Source of the DNA: Leuctra nigra
Taxonomy: Eukaryota > Arthropoda > Insecta > Plecoptera > Leuctridae
Assembly (NCBI GenBank): GCA_934045905.1
Contig: OW203765.1
Span: forward strand, 15,377,409 to 15,441,408
Direction: 5' to 3'
DNA: 64,000 bases
The notes below the pieces were generated by a model. The model was not told the DNA's origin and made no database searches. It saw only the letters and a program-made list of their open reading frames with translations. Shown here piece after piece: positions 1 to 13,200 of the stretch; position 1 is the stretch's first letter; each line of letters starts with the position of its first letter. The translations under genes were made by a program, and so were the position numbers.

Positions 1-1211
1 ATTTTTATTTAAAGAGCCACTCAATAACCACCAAGGAGCCGCAAGTAGCCGACCCCTGGTGTAAGTGACATCTCGGGATCTAACACATGCCCATAGTCGG
101 TGACAGGCAAAGAAGAACGTGCTCTAGCCGCCCTATACCTGGCAATGCTAAACTGGGTTCTTCTTTACCTGTCCCCGACCATAGAGGTTCTGCTATTCAC
201 CTGTGAAGACGAGTTTGACTTGCAGCGATGATTTGGTTCCACTGCAACTTGATGAGCTGGGCTCCACGTCCACTGACCACGGCGCAGACTCGGAACTCTC
301 ATCGTCGCTGTGACGTAGGCAAACCTACAATGACGTCAGAGGTATGTCATGTAGACGGCAACCATAAATAAATATATTGATAAATGTGTTCTTTTTCCAC
401 AATTCAAATTTTGAGCTTGATGGAAAATATTATTCAGGATGTTTTATTTTGACGGAGATTCAAAAGAAATTAACGTCGAAGATAGTTCTTCAAGGACTTA
501 AAAAAAAAAAATTGTCGCAAGGTCATTAAAAAATCTTCACAAAAACATTTCCGTTGTTAGTCGATGTGGTTTTTATGGTTGTTATTGTGTTTTTTGTGCG
601 TCGCCTAGTGTTTGATAAACTTTATTTAATTATGCGCCTCAGCTAGTATATCTTAACTATATACATGTGTCATACTTTTCTTCTAATGAAAGTATCAAAT
701 AGAAAGATACACATGATGTTCAAGTAACAAAAGATCATCTTCGGTGGAGTTGACAAATCGAATAACAGAATCGTACGAACAGCATTACTGAAGAAATGTA
801 CGATGATAACGTTATTCGTAAGGTGACATTTTAATGCATACCTTTGATTTATGGTCTCAAATCCACCATTTTATTGTTTCCTTTATATCACTTCAACACT
901 TTAGGATTTTAAACATTTATATTGACGGAATTATCTTGAAAATATATATATAATATAATAATATAATAATATATATTCAGAAAATTAACTACTCTGCAGA
1001 TTGTATGTAGTTGATCACCTATAATCACAATGATATTAGTTTATTTCCTCACCTGCGATATCCAGTGGCGTGCGGTGCGGTTCCTCACACTGCTCACTGA
1101 CACCTTCACACCACTGGACTCCCGAGGGTCGACCCCCAGCTCCAAACCAGCCTGGACTCGAACCAGGGTCACCAAGCACATAGCGAATGCCAGACACGTC
1201 TGCATATTCAT
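1..1211 (-). CDS. Secreted MIB/HERC2 protein, copy D (partial: exons 1-2)
   Basis: This is the 5' part of the fourth array copy; the rest lies beyond the left edge. Exon 1 is 1053-1211 (53 codons). It starts at the ATG opening MNMQTC and encodes a hydrophobic signal peptide, probably cut after RVQA near residue 21, then a hydrophilic stretch ending HWISQ. It ends CAG|GTGAGG. Exon 2 is 201-324 (124 nt): it follows a TTGTAG acceptor, encodes a Ser/Asp/Glu-rich stretch with two Cys, and ends ACAG|GTGAAT. Phases are 0 then 1, as in copies A-C. The 325-1052 intron is AT-rich with an AT microsatellite near 940-975, and nothing else is recognised in it. Membership in the MIB family rests on the other copies, because no MIB exon of D is visible. 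The signal peptide and splice sites are read directly; function is unknown. Confidence 0.68.
95..179. repeat. Short TIR element (GTCGGTGACAGG ends)
   Basis: An approximately 85-bp near-palindrome. The left end GTCGGTGACAGG is mirrored at the right by CCTGTCCCCGAC, with AGAAGAAC/GTTCTTCT inside the arms. A second copy lies at 5204-5295. It looks like a tiny non-autonomous DNA transposon or foldback element. Confidence 0.6.
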
Positions 1212-2600
1212 TGTGTAGCCGTGGTAATGACGTTGTTTCACAGAGAGGATTGAGAGGAAGCTGCGAGAAGGAAGATGTGGAGAGGAAAGATGTGGTTTTG
1301 CATCCGGAAGGAAATTATGTTCAAATAATAAGAATATTATGAAGTAGAACAGTTTATGCATAATAAAGTCAATCTGCTACCTCAGATTTTTTCTCAGAGT
1401 TTAATTTGTAGTCCAACCAATAATAATGCAACATGACATGTATCTGGGGATCGGGTGGCGATTAGGAAATGCATGTGGTTTTTACCGGGTTTTCTCCGAA
1501 CTAATCAAAAGTGGAGATGGCTAAATGCAATATGTCCATGTTATATTTTAGAATATTTAAGACTTGACAGATTTTATTACTGCAATGATAATAAATAATG
1601 CTATTTAATATAATATTTGAATAATGATTATCAAGTGTCTGAGGACGAAATCAAGAAACGAGAGATACATAATTTTCACATAATGATAATACAATTTTTT
1701 TAGAGTGTTCTTTATGGTTATACTTACTTACAAAAAATCGAACGGAGGGTATTCCCTTTTTGTAATAGTTGGCCTACATTTTTCTTATCAAACGAAGGTA
1801 AAAGCCATTTTTGAAAAAATGCGTGTATGCAGTAATTTTTATGAGCTTTCAGAATATACCATCGGTTTTTAGAAAATATTGCCACAACGCCTTGAAAAAC
1901 GCAATTGAAATATAGATTTGTATGGAAGATAGTTTAACATAAAAACTTCGTTCATCTCAGTTTCATCCGAATGTGACTTATATCGTTCTTTCCCTGTACC
2001 CTTCAAATATAAAAATGAATGATATCATCGCTAACGCACGCATTTATTTGTTACTTGACCCATAAAGAAATGCAAGTTCTCTTCTTGTCTAAAGGGAAGA
2101 ATGGATCATGTTTTATGCACGACGATGTAGAAATGTGAATCATGATCAGTTATTTATTGATCTCAGTTATCGTGAAACTACGGAAATGTATCTTTTTATA
2201 GTTAAATGTACCTCAATAAAACATAAAACGGCATTTGAACAAAACGGTTGGCTGCTTGTCATGTACCCTGACAATGAATATTTGATGTTATCAATGAAAT
2301 CAGAGCTCACCTATTAGAACAAGATGACGATAGTAAGCATATTCATCAGATGATGCCATAAAATATCTCTCATGTAATCCGTTTCTCTCGAACAGGTGTC
2401 GTTTTATTTTTTTTGTGTACATATCAACAATGTATATTCATTTTTATTAAATCGAGTGCATTGCAAATTGTACTGAATAGTGCCCTTCAAGAAAAAAAGG
2501 TATTTTCACTAATACAATATCATTCACATCCATATTATAAAATAAAAATTACAAGTATTTCATCGCATCATAAACCCATTCCTTTGACAAAACATTAAAT
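1212..2600. other. Intergenic AT-rich stretch, nothing recognised
   Basis: This stretch lies upstream of the copy D signal-peptide exon and should include its promoter and 5' UTR. I see no conserved gene, RNA or clear transposon end. The short open frames here have no supporting splice sites or recognisable content. Confidence 0.5.
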
Positions 2601-2619
2601 TACAATCTAAACTATGAAA

Positions 2620-3010
2620 TGCTACCCGCAACACACAGATGATGCAGAGGTTGACTACCTTTCAGGACTCACTAACATTGAGTAAGAACAAGGACTCTCA
2701 TCAGGACTATGTCAGGATCAGTATGACCTCATGATGCATATCGCAACTTCAATTCAAACATTCTCAAGGTCAAATGGACTGGAATTGACTCATTACTACT
2801 CACATGTTTGTATTGGAAAACACATTCAAATCAAACCTTAGGTAGAATTGCAATCCGCATCACACAGATGGCACCGCGGTTGCCTACCTATCAGGCGACT
2901 CAGGACTAAAAAGACGCTGTCCTGAATGACATTGATTTTAAAGGGATGATACAACATGAAGGGATGTAGGCATGTCATAATTAATCATAAAACAACTTGT
3001 TCATACATTG
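2620..3010. repeat. Interspersed repeat fragment shared by three blocks
   Basis: The stretch with CATCACACAGATGGCACCG, the pyrimidine-rich CCTATCAGGCGACTCAGG part and the AAGGGATGA motif recurs at about 14840-15000 and 22880-23040. In those blocks it follows a tRNA-derived SINE head; here the SINE head is missing. It belongs to the repeat package carried between array copies. Confidence 0.55.
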
Positions 3011-3230
3011 TAATATAATATTGTTTGTCTTATTTTTATCGTGGCATACCAATTTATACGGAATAGTTTTACTAATAACTTGATTGATTACTAAATTGGA
3101 AATCATAGAAATTTGAACAGTCCACGTAGTGAGTGGTTAAGCCCACGATCAGTGTTTTGAATCCAGTCAGCCATTGTTCCTTAACATTTGTCGTTGATTA
3201 TATTTAATATTTATGATTGATTAAACTTAC

Positions 3231-3277
3231 AGCAAGATAGTCGATTCTTCCAGCAGTTTGAGCAGAAAGCACATCGC
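3231..3277 (-). other. Possible 47-nt non-coding micro-exon (block C)
   Basis: On the minus strand this 47-nt piece follows TTATTTTCACAG and is followed by GTAAGT, a good acceptor and donor. A near-identical copy, also with both sites (donor GTAACT), is at 15236-15282. Both lie downstream of a MIB stop codon and upstream of the next copy's signal-peptide exon. It could be a 3' UTR exon of one gene, a 5' UTR exon of the next, or a chance survivor of the duplication. Confidence 0.35.
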
Positions 3278-3299
3278 CTGTGAAAATAACCAGAGAAAA

Positions 3300-3495
3300 A
3301 TTATATAATCGTCTTAAAAAAATTCTAAAATCGGGTCCACATGGACCGTTTTTGCGTTATCAGTTTTGCGATTTTTTTTAATAACCCATCACAAGTCTGC
3401 AGTGGTTTCTGGACTTGTGAATAATTGGTCATAAGAAAATAATTAGTAAATGCAAAGCGCAAAAACGGTCTATCTGCTGATCTCAACTGTCATAA
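3300..3495. repeat. TIR element, GGACCGTTTTTGCG family
   Basis: The arms ATGGACCGTTTTTGCG and CGCAAAAACGGTCTAT flank a centre with CACAAGTCTGCAGTG. Related copies lie at about 16255-16440, 23330-23480 and (longest arms) 36388-36543. It is a non-coding MITE-like element present in more than one duplicated block. Confidence 0.55.
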
Positions 3496-3679
3496 CTAAA
3501 GATTTTCAGATTTCAAGTGGACTAGACACATGCCTCAAGTCAACCGGTTATTTAAGTTTGATTGGTCATCCAATTTTCTCCTCTACTAAATGAACTGATA
3601 TTTCTGAACACTTTATAAAGCGATATTTTTCTTTAATATTTGATATAAAAAACACGTATTTGAACAAATTTGACTTATA

Positions 3680-4043
3680 TAGTGAGCCGCAAGCGATCTG
3701 TGGATTGGAAAAGGGTCATTTTATTTTCCGTCCCCTACATTACCAGCCAGGGCACGATGACCCGCAACCAATCTGTGGATGGGGATTTTTTTGAAAAACA
3801 GGTATTTTACGAGCCCCTTAGTGAGCTCAACTCAAGAGAAGGTTCGGCATATCAATGGGGCATGGTGCGCACGCAGGTTAAGTAGGGGACGGAAAAATAA
3901 AATGACCCTTTTCCAATCCACAGATCGACTGCTGGTCACTTTATGCCGAGCCTTCTCTTGGGTTGAGCTCTCTAAGGGGTTCGTAAAATACCTGTTTTTT
4001 TTTCAAGAAAATTCCAATCCACAGATCGGTTGCGGGTCACTTT
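3680..4043. repeat. Compound foldback element with four GTGACCCGCAA-type arms
   Basis: A segment beginning GTGAGCCGCAAGCGATC at 3682 recurs in the same direction near 3759 and inverted near 3920-3939 and 4020-4040. The arms are arranged A-B-A'-B', so one inverted repeat interlocks with another. The homologous places in block A (near 33333) and block B (near 18245) lack it, reading straight through to GACAGTTTCTC, so it is an insertion specific to block C. Confidence 0.6.
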
Positions 4044-4106
4044 AGACAGTTTCTCTTCCAAGACCACGATATTTTAGACAAGAGATAATACCTGAATTCT
4101 TCCCAA

Positions 4107-7100
4107 TTAGTTCATCTCGTAGAGCTTCAGGTCGTATCCCTCCTCGCTCATCCGGTAGTTGTTTGCAGTGTTGTCGGCCCATTGTACTCTTATCCAACCT
4201 GGTGTAGTGGCATTACCTATTATCGTCCCCACGCCAGGTGGCTTTCCGTCCTGAACACAGAATGTTCAATGCCAATCTTTAGACTGAGGCGTCATCGATT
4301 ACAAGTACAGTCGTTCGTTGAGGAGCATTTTCAAATCGAAATATGTCTTGGTTAACTTATGTGGAACTCAAAATGGTAAAATTCATTATAAAACACACTG
4401 TAATTATAATAATTATGTAAATATAGTTTTTCTCAGGCGCGTAGGATTAGGGCGATTATCTCCTTCCCCCCCTCTCCCACTTGAGCAGACTGACCCCCCA
4501 TTCGACATACAAAATTAAGTCCCAGAATCATCCCAGAATCAGTTATAAATTGCTTTATTCTAAAATCAAACGCCCTGCTGGGCAAGAAGGGTCTTTGTAG
4601 TAATTTGGACAGTTTATCATCCCAGTATCACTTTTAAATTGTTGATATTCGAAAAACAACGCCTTGCGGGACAACAATTGGAGGTAAGTTTGCTTCAGTT
4701 CGTGCATTTCAGAGCCCCAGAATAACTTTTAAATGGTTAAATTCTAAAAAAAAGAACTGCGGGTCTAAAACTGGGTTTCTTTCCCCAGACTCCACGATTG
4801 AAGTAGTTCCTGCGGGCCTGGTTTCTTCATCTTCCGTGCTATAAATAGGAAACTGCGTTTATCTCAGTTCGATGTTTATTGATACACTTACTAGATGGAC
4901 CCGTCATGTTAAACATGATCATTGCGCACCAGTAGGGTATAGGTATGCGAAAATATGAGACGAAATCAATATGTGTCAGCAGAGTGTGCGTCGTTAGCAT
5001 GACCCAATGCCCAACAAAATGTGTAAATGAGCAATAAAGGTTAATGTAAATATTATATTGATATATAGAATTTCTATAGTGACACAATCTATACAATCGA
5101 CAATTAAAAAAAACGTTGCCTATTATTTTCCAAATACTTCATTCGTGATTTTTTCCTGATTCCATTCCAAACATATCGTGGGGTTGGATGAGAAACTGTC
5201 TATGGTCGGTGACAGGTAACGATGAACCCGCGCTAGCATGGGCCGCCCTATACCTGGCAATGCTAAAGTGGGTTCATCTTTGTCTGTCACCGACCTTATG
5301 TCCACAAATGTCGAACTGAGATAATGGCAATGTTTTATTGGAAGTACCCTAGGAGAAGTACAATTAACAAATAGAAAAATATTCTACACTCAAAATGAGT
5401 GTATTACTCGTTTGTTCCTATAATAACATTATCTAGAACGTTTAGAATAAAGTTTGAGCATAATTCAGTTATTTGAGATTAATTGAAGAAAATATTTTCT
5501 CTTTTACTAAATTTACGGGTATTTCTGAACGCAACCGGGACTTGAAAAATGTATCTCTTATTAAGGTGCTGCAAGCGCGAGCGATTTTGCTGCTATTGGT
5601 AGACACTTTTTGCGATACGATTGGAGACGAAATGGGTAGACCAAATTATTTGAAATTTTAAACATGATTAGATAAAAGACAAACTTAGGGTTATCCCTGG
5701 GTACATTGTAATTTTTTGTTTCGTTAATTAGTAATCCCCATAAAAAACACTTCGTGTAAAAATAACAGCCAAGTCTCTTCAACTAAAAAAAATATGACAT
5801 CTAAAAATTCTGCACTGAAAAGTTGTGATATCAAAAAATTAGCCAAGTCAAAACTTTATTTGAAAATCAAAAAATACTTGGCGCATCGTGTATATATTTA
5901 GCTATAAGCTTGGAAGTATAGGCCAATTATAAAATATACATAAAATATCCATATACATAGTACACCTATAATGCCCTAAAAAAACGATGCGCCAAGTATT
6001 TTTTGATTTTCAAATAAAGTTTTGACTTGGCTAATTTTTTGATATCACAACTTTTCAGTGCAGAATTTTTAGAGTTCATATTTTTTTAAGTTGAAGAGAC
6101 TTGGCTGTTATTTTTACACGAAGTGTTTTTTATGGGGATATCACTCCTTTTTTTAGTTTATTTCTACAACTTGTGACAATCAAACGAACAATTACTAAAA
6201 CCTTAAAAAAAAAATCACCCTTTACAATTTGGTTATTTTCATCAGGAATAGCAAAGGTTTCATTCCAATCGGTCAACCAAGGTCCGAGATATGGCAACAT
6301 ATCCGTTGTCAAAATGGCTGCTGAACTTTCTGCACTGCCACATAGAATTTATAACTATAAATGATGTGTATCATTTTAAGCTTTCTGAATATGTATTTAT
6401 TGTATAGGAGGGGATTATAATAATTTATAAATTTGAATGACGTCATTTCCGGTCTCATAAATAGGAACATTCTAGTTTAACTGTTCATATTCCATAGATC
6501 GTTTCGCGCTAGTTTCATACCGATCTGTCAACTAGTTTTCGAGATATGGCGTTTCTTCCGGTTTCAAAATGGCTGCTGAAATCACTGACTCCTTGAATTA
6601 TAATTTAAACATGATTACATTTTATTATAAGCTGTCTGAAATAGTATATTTATTGCATCAAAATGTAAATTTGTGAGATTTTTTAAAAGTGTGACGTCAT
6701 TTCCGGTTTTGGTATGGGTAACTGCAAATATTATTGATGATAATACATAAAGTTGACCGTCTAAATTGTTTAGAGCTGGTTTCGTTCAAATCTATTTAGC
6801 CGTTATTGAGATATGATGTCACTTCCGGTTTCAAAATGGCGGCTTCCGGTTGGTTTTATAACAAGTCAAATGAGATATCAAAAGTATATACGTTACATAA
6901 ATATCAAAATAATCGGATCAAATTTGTTGCCGAAATGCCAATCGATATATTTCAAATTTCATGACGTCATTTCTGGTTTCATTAACATAATGTTAAGTCT
7001 TTTGCTACTGATAATCCATATAAATGACCGTCTGAATCGTTTGGCGCAAATTTCGTTCCGATCGGTCTAGCCGTTGACGAGATATGACGTCACTTCCGGT

Positions 7101-7236
7101 TTCAAAATGGCGGCACAAAAAATTCATGGGGTGAAGGTTAAATCAGACGCCAAAAGTGCACACGTGGTAAAAATGTGAGATCAATCGGTTCAGCCGTTTA
7201 GGCTGTGGCCTGTTTACCGGATTTGAATTCCAGGAG

Positions 7237-7276
<40 letters not shown>

Positions 7277-10200
7277 AGATTATTATTATTATGAAAACCG
7301 CCCTAAAACACTGTTTTCACGGCCTTCTAGCTCGCAAAAGGCGTAACCTATTGTTCCCAAATTTGGTATATGTTGTAGGGTGGGCCATAGCTCGAAATTA
7401 AGATATTTCGCAACAATGTGAGATTCCCCAATTTTAAGATCCAGTAGGCCGAAAATGCCTCTTTGATGCCTACAGTAAAAGTGGGTTTGCTCCAGCCTTT
7501 TTAAATGAGTGTGCGCGCGCCGTACGACTTGGCTGGCGTGGAGCGACTGCTCCACTAGATATTTAGTGGATTTTTGGTGAAAAATTAGCTATTTTATTGT
7601 CTCCCTGGGTGCCGTATAAAATTAAATTTACAAAATATGCCAAGTGATAACCCTAAGTTTGTCTTTCATCTAATCATGATTAAAATTTGAGATTAATTGG
7701 TTAACGGGTTTGGTCTCCAATCGTATCGCAAATTTCTGAGTTTTGTGCGGTTTTGTTGAATAACCGGCGCCTAATTAACGATGCAATAAGCAAAAATTAA
7801 AAAGTGCTACTAATATATAATCAGACTGATCATGTGAACATCCTATCAAAGTTACAATCACTTATGAAACAATTTTTCTCTCTCAATTTGCTAAAACGGC
7901 CGAGCGAGTATCACCTTAAGCGATATTTTTTCTTTAACACGTTTTTTGAAAAAGAAAAAAAAACTGTGCTGTTTATTATCCTCAAAGCCCACTATTTATA
8001 TTCCATAAGAATTTGACAAAAACTATCACCTGAGCATGCCACTCCCAGTCCTGACCGCGCACTACACGTGTACCAACAGTCATGCGCTTCGCCATCTCCG
8101 GACCAGAGAGTTCGTCGGACCCTGACGTAGTTGTTGGAATATTGGTTGTTCGTTGAAACATGAAGTCATGACTGTGAGCGAGCCCCCATTGTCTCTTGGT
8201 TATTGGGGAAGGATCTTCGACTTGCAACGAGGATTGAGTGACAGCGTCGTTGGCCTCAGCATTGCAAGGCAGATCCGGAACTACAGAAACAAGGAACTAT
8301 TAGGTGCAGCCACGTGACTACTTCGCAGTCCAGACTCGAAGCCACCCGAATTGCACAGAGGACAGTTTTTTTGCCTAACCTCCTGCAAAGAGGTCGATCA
8401 GTTGAATATCAAAAGTTATTAGTTGTATATTTCTTCCATACAATACCCACAAACCTGACATGATCTGACTCACGGACCCTCCAGCAGTAATAATGTTGTC
8501 TTTCACACCGGCGTCCACAGGTCCCCCTTTCCCCTGGATGTAAGGAAAAGATTCAATTTTTGTGGTGTTTTACGTATAATATCATTTTGTAAACAATACA
8601 ACTCAAAAAATTTATTTCAAAGTGTCCAAAACCCAAAAAACGCACTGCGGGACAAGTTGCCCCCCCCCCGCACCATATGTGAGCCCGTGAAATATTGTTT
8701 CCCTTGCCTTGCCGCCCCTGACAGAAACCTGCTGACGTCAATGGGCTTTCAGTGCATAGATATCTTTGAATATTATACATGACAAATTTCATTTCATTAC
8801 AAGCATAAAATGTTCGTAAAATATCAATAACTCATGATGGCTTTAAATATTTCGTTTCCCGTTCATAAGTTTGGATACAGTTATAATAAATACTCTCTTT
8901 CTTTAAACGATTCACAAACTTTATTTTTATCTAATATCTCGTGGTGCGTGAAGTTGACCCCCCCCCCCCCCCCAACCCCCACCACAGCACAAATTCTGGG
9001 ACCATGCGCAAAAATTTGTGCCCAATTTGTGCTACAACCCTATAATTTTTTAGAATTTGTGCTCTGCTAGTTACCGAGATACCAACCCTTGAAAGTGGGG
9101 GGTGGGGTCAACTTCACGCTCCCCCCCCCCCCCCCCCCCCCCCCCCCCCACCCCAGCACAAATTCTGGGACCAGGCGCAAAAATTTGTGCCCAATTTGTG
9201 CTACAACCCTAAAATTTTTTAGAATTTGTGCTCTGCTAGTTTCCGAGATATCAACCCTTGAAAGTGGGGGGGGGGGGGTCAACTTCACGCTCCCCCCCCC
9301 CCCCCCCCAGCACAAATTTGTGCCTAATTTGTGCTGCAACCTTGCCAAATTTAAGAATTTGTGCTCTGCTAGTTTCCGAGATTTCAACCCCTAAAGATGG
9401 GGGAGGGGGGAGAGGGGGGGGGGTCAACACGCTCCTCCCCCCCATGTCAGCACACATTCTGGGACCCGGCGCAAAAATTGGGTAAGAGTACCCAACTGTG
9501 GAAACAGTTGTGTACAAGTTGATACCGTTTTAACAGTTGGAGACAGTTGGATACAGCTAGAGACAGTTGCGTGCAGTTGGAGATAGTTGGGTTAAGTTGG
9601 GGACAGTTCGAGATAGTTGCGGAGACAGTTGGGCACAGATAGGACAGTTGAGGACAGTTGCGGACAGTTGGTGACAGTTGGAGACAGTTGGGTACTCTCC
9701 AACTGTCACCAACTGTCCGCAACTGTATCCAACTTTTCCCAACTGTTTCCAACTGTCCCCAACTATCTCCAACTGCCCGCAACTGTCTCTAACTGTATCC
9801 AACTGTCTCCAACTGTTAAAACTGTATCAACTTGTCCTCAACTGTCTCCAACTGTCCCCAACTGTCACCAACTGTCCACAACTGTATCCAACTGTCTCCA
9901 ACTGTCTCCGCAACTATAACGAACTGTCTCCAACTGTCCCCAACTGTACCCAACTTTCCCCAACTGTTTCCAACTGTCCCCAACTGTCTTCAACTGTCTC
10001 CAACTGTCCCCAATTGTACTTAACTGTCTCCAGATGACTCCAACTCTCCCCTACTTTCTACAACAATCTCCAGTTGTCCGCAACTGTCTCTAACTGTATC
10101 CAACAGTCTCCAACTGTTAAAACTGTATCAACTTGTCCACAACTGTCTCCAACTGTCACCAACTGTCCGAAACTGTATCCAACTTTCTCCAACTGTCTCC

Positions 10201-13200
10201 GCAACTATCTCGAATTGTCTCCAACTGTCCCCAACTGTCTTCAACTGTCTCCAACTGTCCCCAATTGTACCCAACTGTCTCCAGATGTTCCAACTTTCCC
10301 CTACTGTCTACAACTGTCTTCAACAGATCCCAACTGTCTCCAACTGTCCGCAGCTGTCTCCAACTGAATCCAACTGTGTCCAAATGTCTCCCCAACTGTC
10401 TCCATCTGGTCCAACTGTCCCCAACTGTCCCCATCTGTCTCCAACTGTCCCCAACTCTCCCTAACTGTCTATAATAGTCTCCAACTATCCCCGACTGTCC
10501 TTAACTGTCACCAACAGTCCCCAACTGTCACAACCAACTGTCACCACCAGTTGGAGACAGTTGGCGACAGTTGGAGATGGTTGGGGACAGTTAGAGACAG
10601 TTGGGGAGACATTTGGAGACATTTGGATACAATTGGAGAGTGTTGCGGACAGTTGGTGACAGTTGAATTCAGTTTGAGACAGTTGTAGACTGAAGGGGGA
10701 AGTTGGAGACATCTGGAGACTGTTGGGTACAGTTCGGGACAGTTGGGGACAGTTGGAGACAGTTCGAGATAGTTGCGGAGACAGTTGGAGACAGTTGGTT
10801 ACAGTTAGACAGTGGATGGCAGTTGGAGATAGTTGGATTCAGTTGGGGACAGTTGTAGACAGTAGGGGAAAGTTGAAGTCATCTGGAGACAATTGGGTAC
10901 AGTTGGGTACAGTTGGAGACAGTTCGAGATAGTTGCGGAGACAGTTGGGGACAGTTAGAGAAAGTTAAAAACAGTTGAGGACAGTGGGGCACAGATAGGA
11001 CAGTTGAGGACAGTTGCGGACAGTTGGAGACAGTTGCGTACAGTTGGTGACAGTTGGAGACAGTTGGGTACTCTTACCCAATTTTTGCGCCGGGTCCCAG
11101 AATTTGTGCTGACATTCAAAAAATTTACGGGGTTGTAGCACAAATTGGGCACACAATTTTGCGCATGGTCCCAGAATTTGTGCTGGGGTGAGGGGGGGGG
11201 GGGGGTCAACTGTAAAGAAGGTGAAATATCGAAATATTAGATAAAAATAAAGTTTGTGAATCGTTTAAAGAAAGAGAGTATTTATTAAAACTCATGATGG
11301 CGACAGATTTGCCAAAATAAACTAAAATATTGGTACAATTTGATACCCATATGATCCCAGATACTATATAAAACCATAGCAAAAATATATTCAGTAGATG
11401 TGAAAAATTATTTTGTTTTGGGTTCTACAGAACCCAACGCGACCACTGGTGTAGAATTTTAATATGGCGCTGACTGAAATACATGCATATAATTAACAAT
11501 TGATTCTTTCATAATATCCATGTTCCTTAGGATATTTAAAGTAATGTTCTGCTATTCACCTGTGAAGACGAGTTTGACTTGCAGTGATGATTTGGTTCCA
11601 CTGCAACTTGATGAGCTGGGCTCCACGTCCACTGACCACGGCGCAGACTCGGAACTCTCATCGTCGCTGTGACGTAGGCAAACCTACAATCACACATGTT
11701 TCCTCTAAGACTGCTTCCGCAATGCATATAATTTAGGAAAACGCTCAGTCTAACGCGTTGATGAGCGAGCACGGCTACGTGCAAATTCTCGAACCGGAAA
11801 TGCGTACACAGTACACAGAAAACATATACATCCATATTGCATTGACATATGATCCACTCGATCAACATAAAAGCATGATTTTCATCGAAACTTGAAAATA
11901 TCATCTAAGCACCCTGGTACAAAGCAAATCAGATTCAATTTAATTGGCACTGGAAAACATTCATTTCGATACTCTGAAAGCTATTAAAAATGTCAATAAG
12001 TTCACACTTTCTTAACTGATTGGGATGAAAATTTGTAAAATAAGAGACAATGTTGGTCTTAATGACCATGCAAAATATGAGTTTGCTCAGATTTTCATTT
12101 TTCAGCCTATCAGGAGATGTTTATTTACATCTTAACCAATTAATGGATTTAAAAAAAAATTGGGTTCTGCAAACAGAAAAGGTTGTCACTACATGTGTGC
12201 AAAATTTCAGCTCGATCGAAGAAAAACTGTGGCCTGTACAGCCTCACCCAACAGAAAAAAAGAAAAAAAACAGAGGTCCGTACCAAAAGAGTCAAAAGGA
12301 GATGCTCGCTTCGCTCGCTCAATCAGGGTGCATTGAAATATTAAAAAAAGGTATTTCGATTTCTAAAACGTATTAAGTAGATACGTAATACGTTTCCAGT
12401 AGATCAGTAGACACAATGCCATTCAAGAATTATTCAAGAATGGCAATTCTCGTGGCCATATAATATGGACCTAATCTGGGGTTACATTCCTGTTTGTTTT
12501 GAGTAAAGTAAAGTAAAGTAAAGTAAAAACGTATTTATTTTTATTTTACTTTACTTTACGTAACTAAAAACAAACAGGAATTACACCCCAGATTAGGACC
12601 GAATTATATCAGATTATATGGTCCAGGGGTGCGATCACATCAAATGACAACTTCCTTGTCACGGTGACAAGTCCCTAGAAGGCCGTGAATAACATTGACT
12701 ATTGAGATGAGAAGCTTGTCACCGTGACAAGGAAGTTCTCATTTTATGTAATCTCACCCCTGGGTGCCTATTCTCGAGTTGAAACCGCATGTGGAAATGT
12801 TCACATCCGCATGCAATGGCGTCAAATCATGCGAAATCGTATTCTCGAGTTTGAAACCGCCGCCCAAATGCGAAAATGACATGCGGAAATGTTCGTTCGG
12901 TGTAGGGCCCTTGAAATCACTTCCGCATGCAGTTTTTAAGGTTATGTCAAACGAAACAGTCAAACTTTGTCTTTATTATGGACGCATTTATCATAATGCT
13001 GGTTTGGAAAATGTAGAAACAAGAGTAAATATTATAAATACCTTGGAGTATAATATAAATACAATAATTTTAATAAACTTTTCTTTTCCCCCGTTATTTT
13101 CTTCATATTTCGACAACAATGAATATTCTTATTCTAAATTCTAAAGATGAATGACAAAAGATTTCTACCTCACAGCCAGTTTTAATCAGACACGGCCTTC

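Larger units (their letters stand above)
5605..7735. mobile_element. Outer TIR element hosting a nested repeat
   Basis: About 90 bp at 5605-5700 (GCGATACGATTGGAGAC to AACTTAGGGTTAT) returns inverted at 7643-7735. The pair brackets the CRE/ETS-motif repeat at 5736-7559, so the inner repeat appears to have landed in an older inverted-repeat element. There is no transposase frame. Confidence 0.5.
8885..11286. mobile_element. 2.4-kb TIR element filled with satellite DNA
   Basis: The left arm 8885-8941 (AATAAATACTCTCTTTC onward) is matched by its reverse complement at 11229-11286, about 55 bp with few differences. Inside lie G/C-tract repeat units at the left, a 10-bp satellite in the middle and an inverted unit at the right (11085-11215). 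AACTCATGATGG occurs in the same direction just outside both arms (8829 and 11290), which could be a long target duplication or part of the element. It lies in intron 2 of copy C. Confidence 0.6.

Noticed and set aside
8459..8537. A 79-nt exon-like piece with acceptor and donor between exons 2 and 3 of copy C (open as GKGGPVDAG..)
   Set aside because: It would break the phase between exon 2 and exon 3, is absent from the compact copy B and is degraded in A, so it is unlikely to be a coding exon.
9089..9517. Proline- and glycine-rich frames around 9.1-9.5 kb
   Set aside because: Products of poly-C and poly-G tracts, whose lengths are themselves uncertain.
9447..11209. Long open frames on both strands rich in NCPQLSPTV or GDSWGQLETV
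   Set aside because: They are translations of a 10-bp satellite, which keeps all frames open with a 10-residue period.
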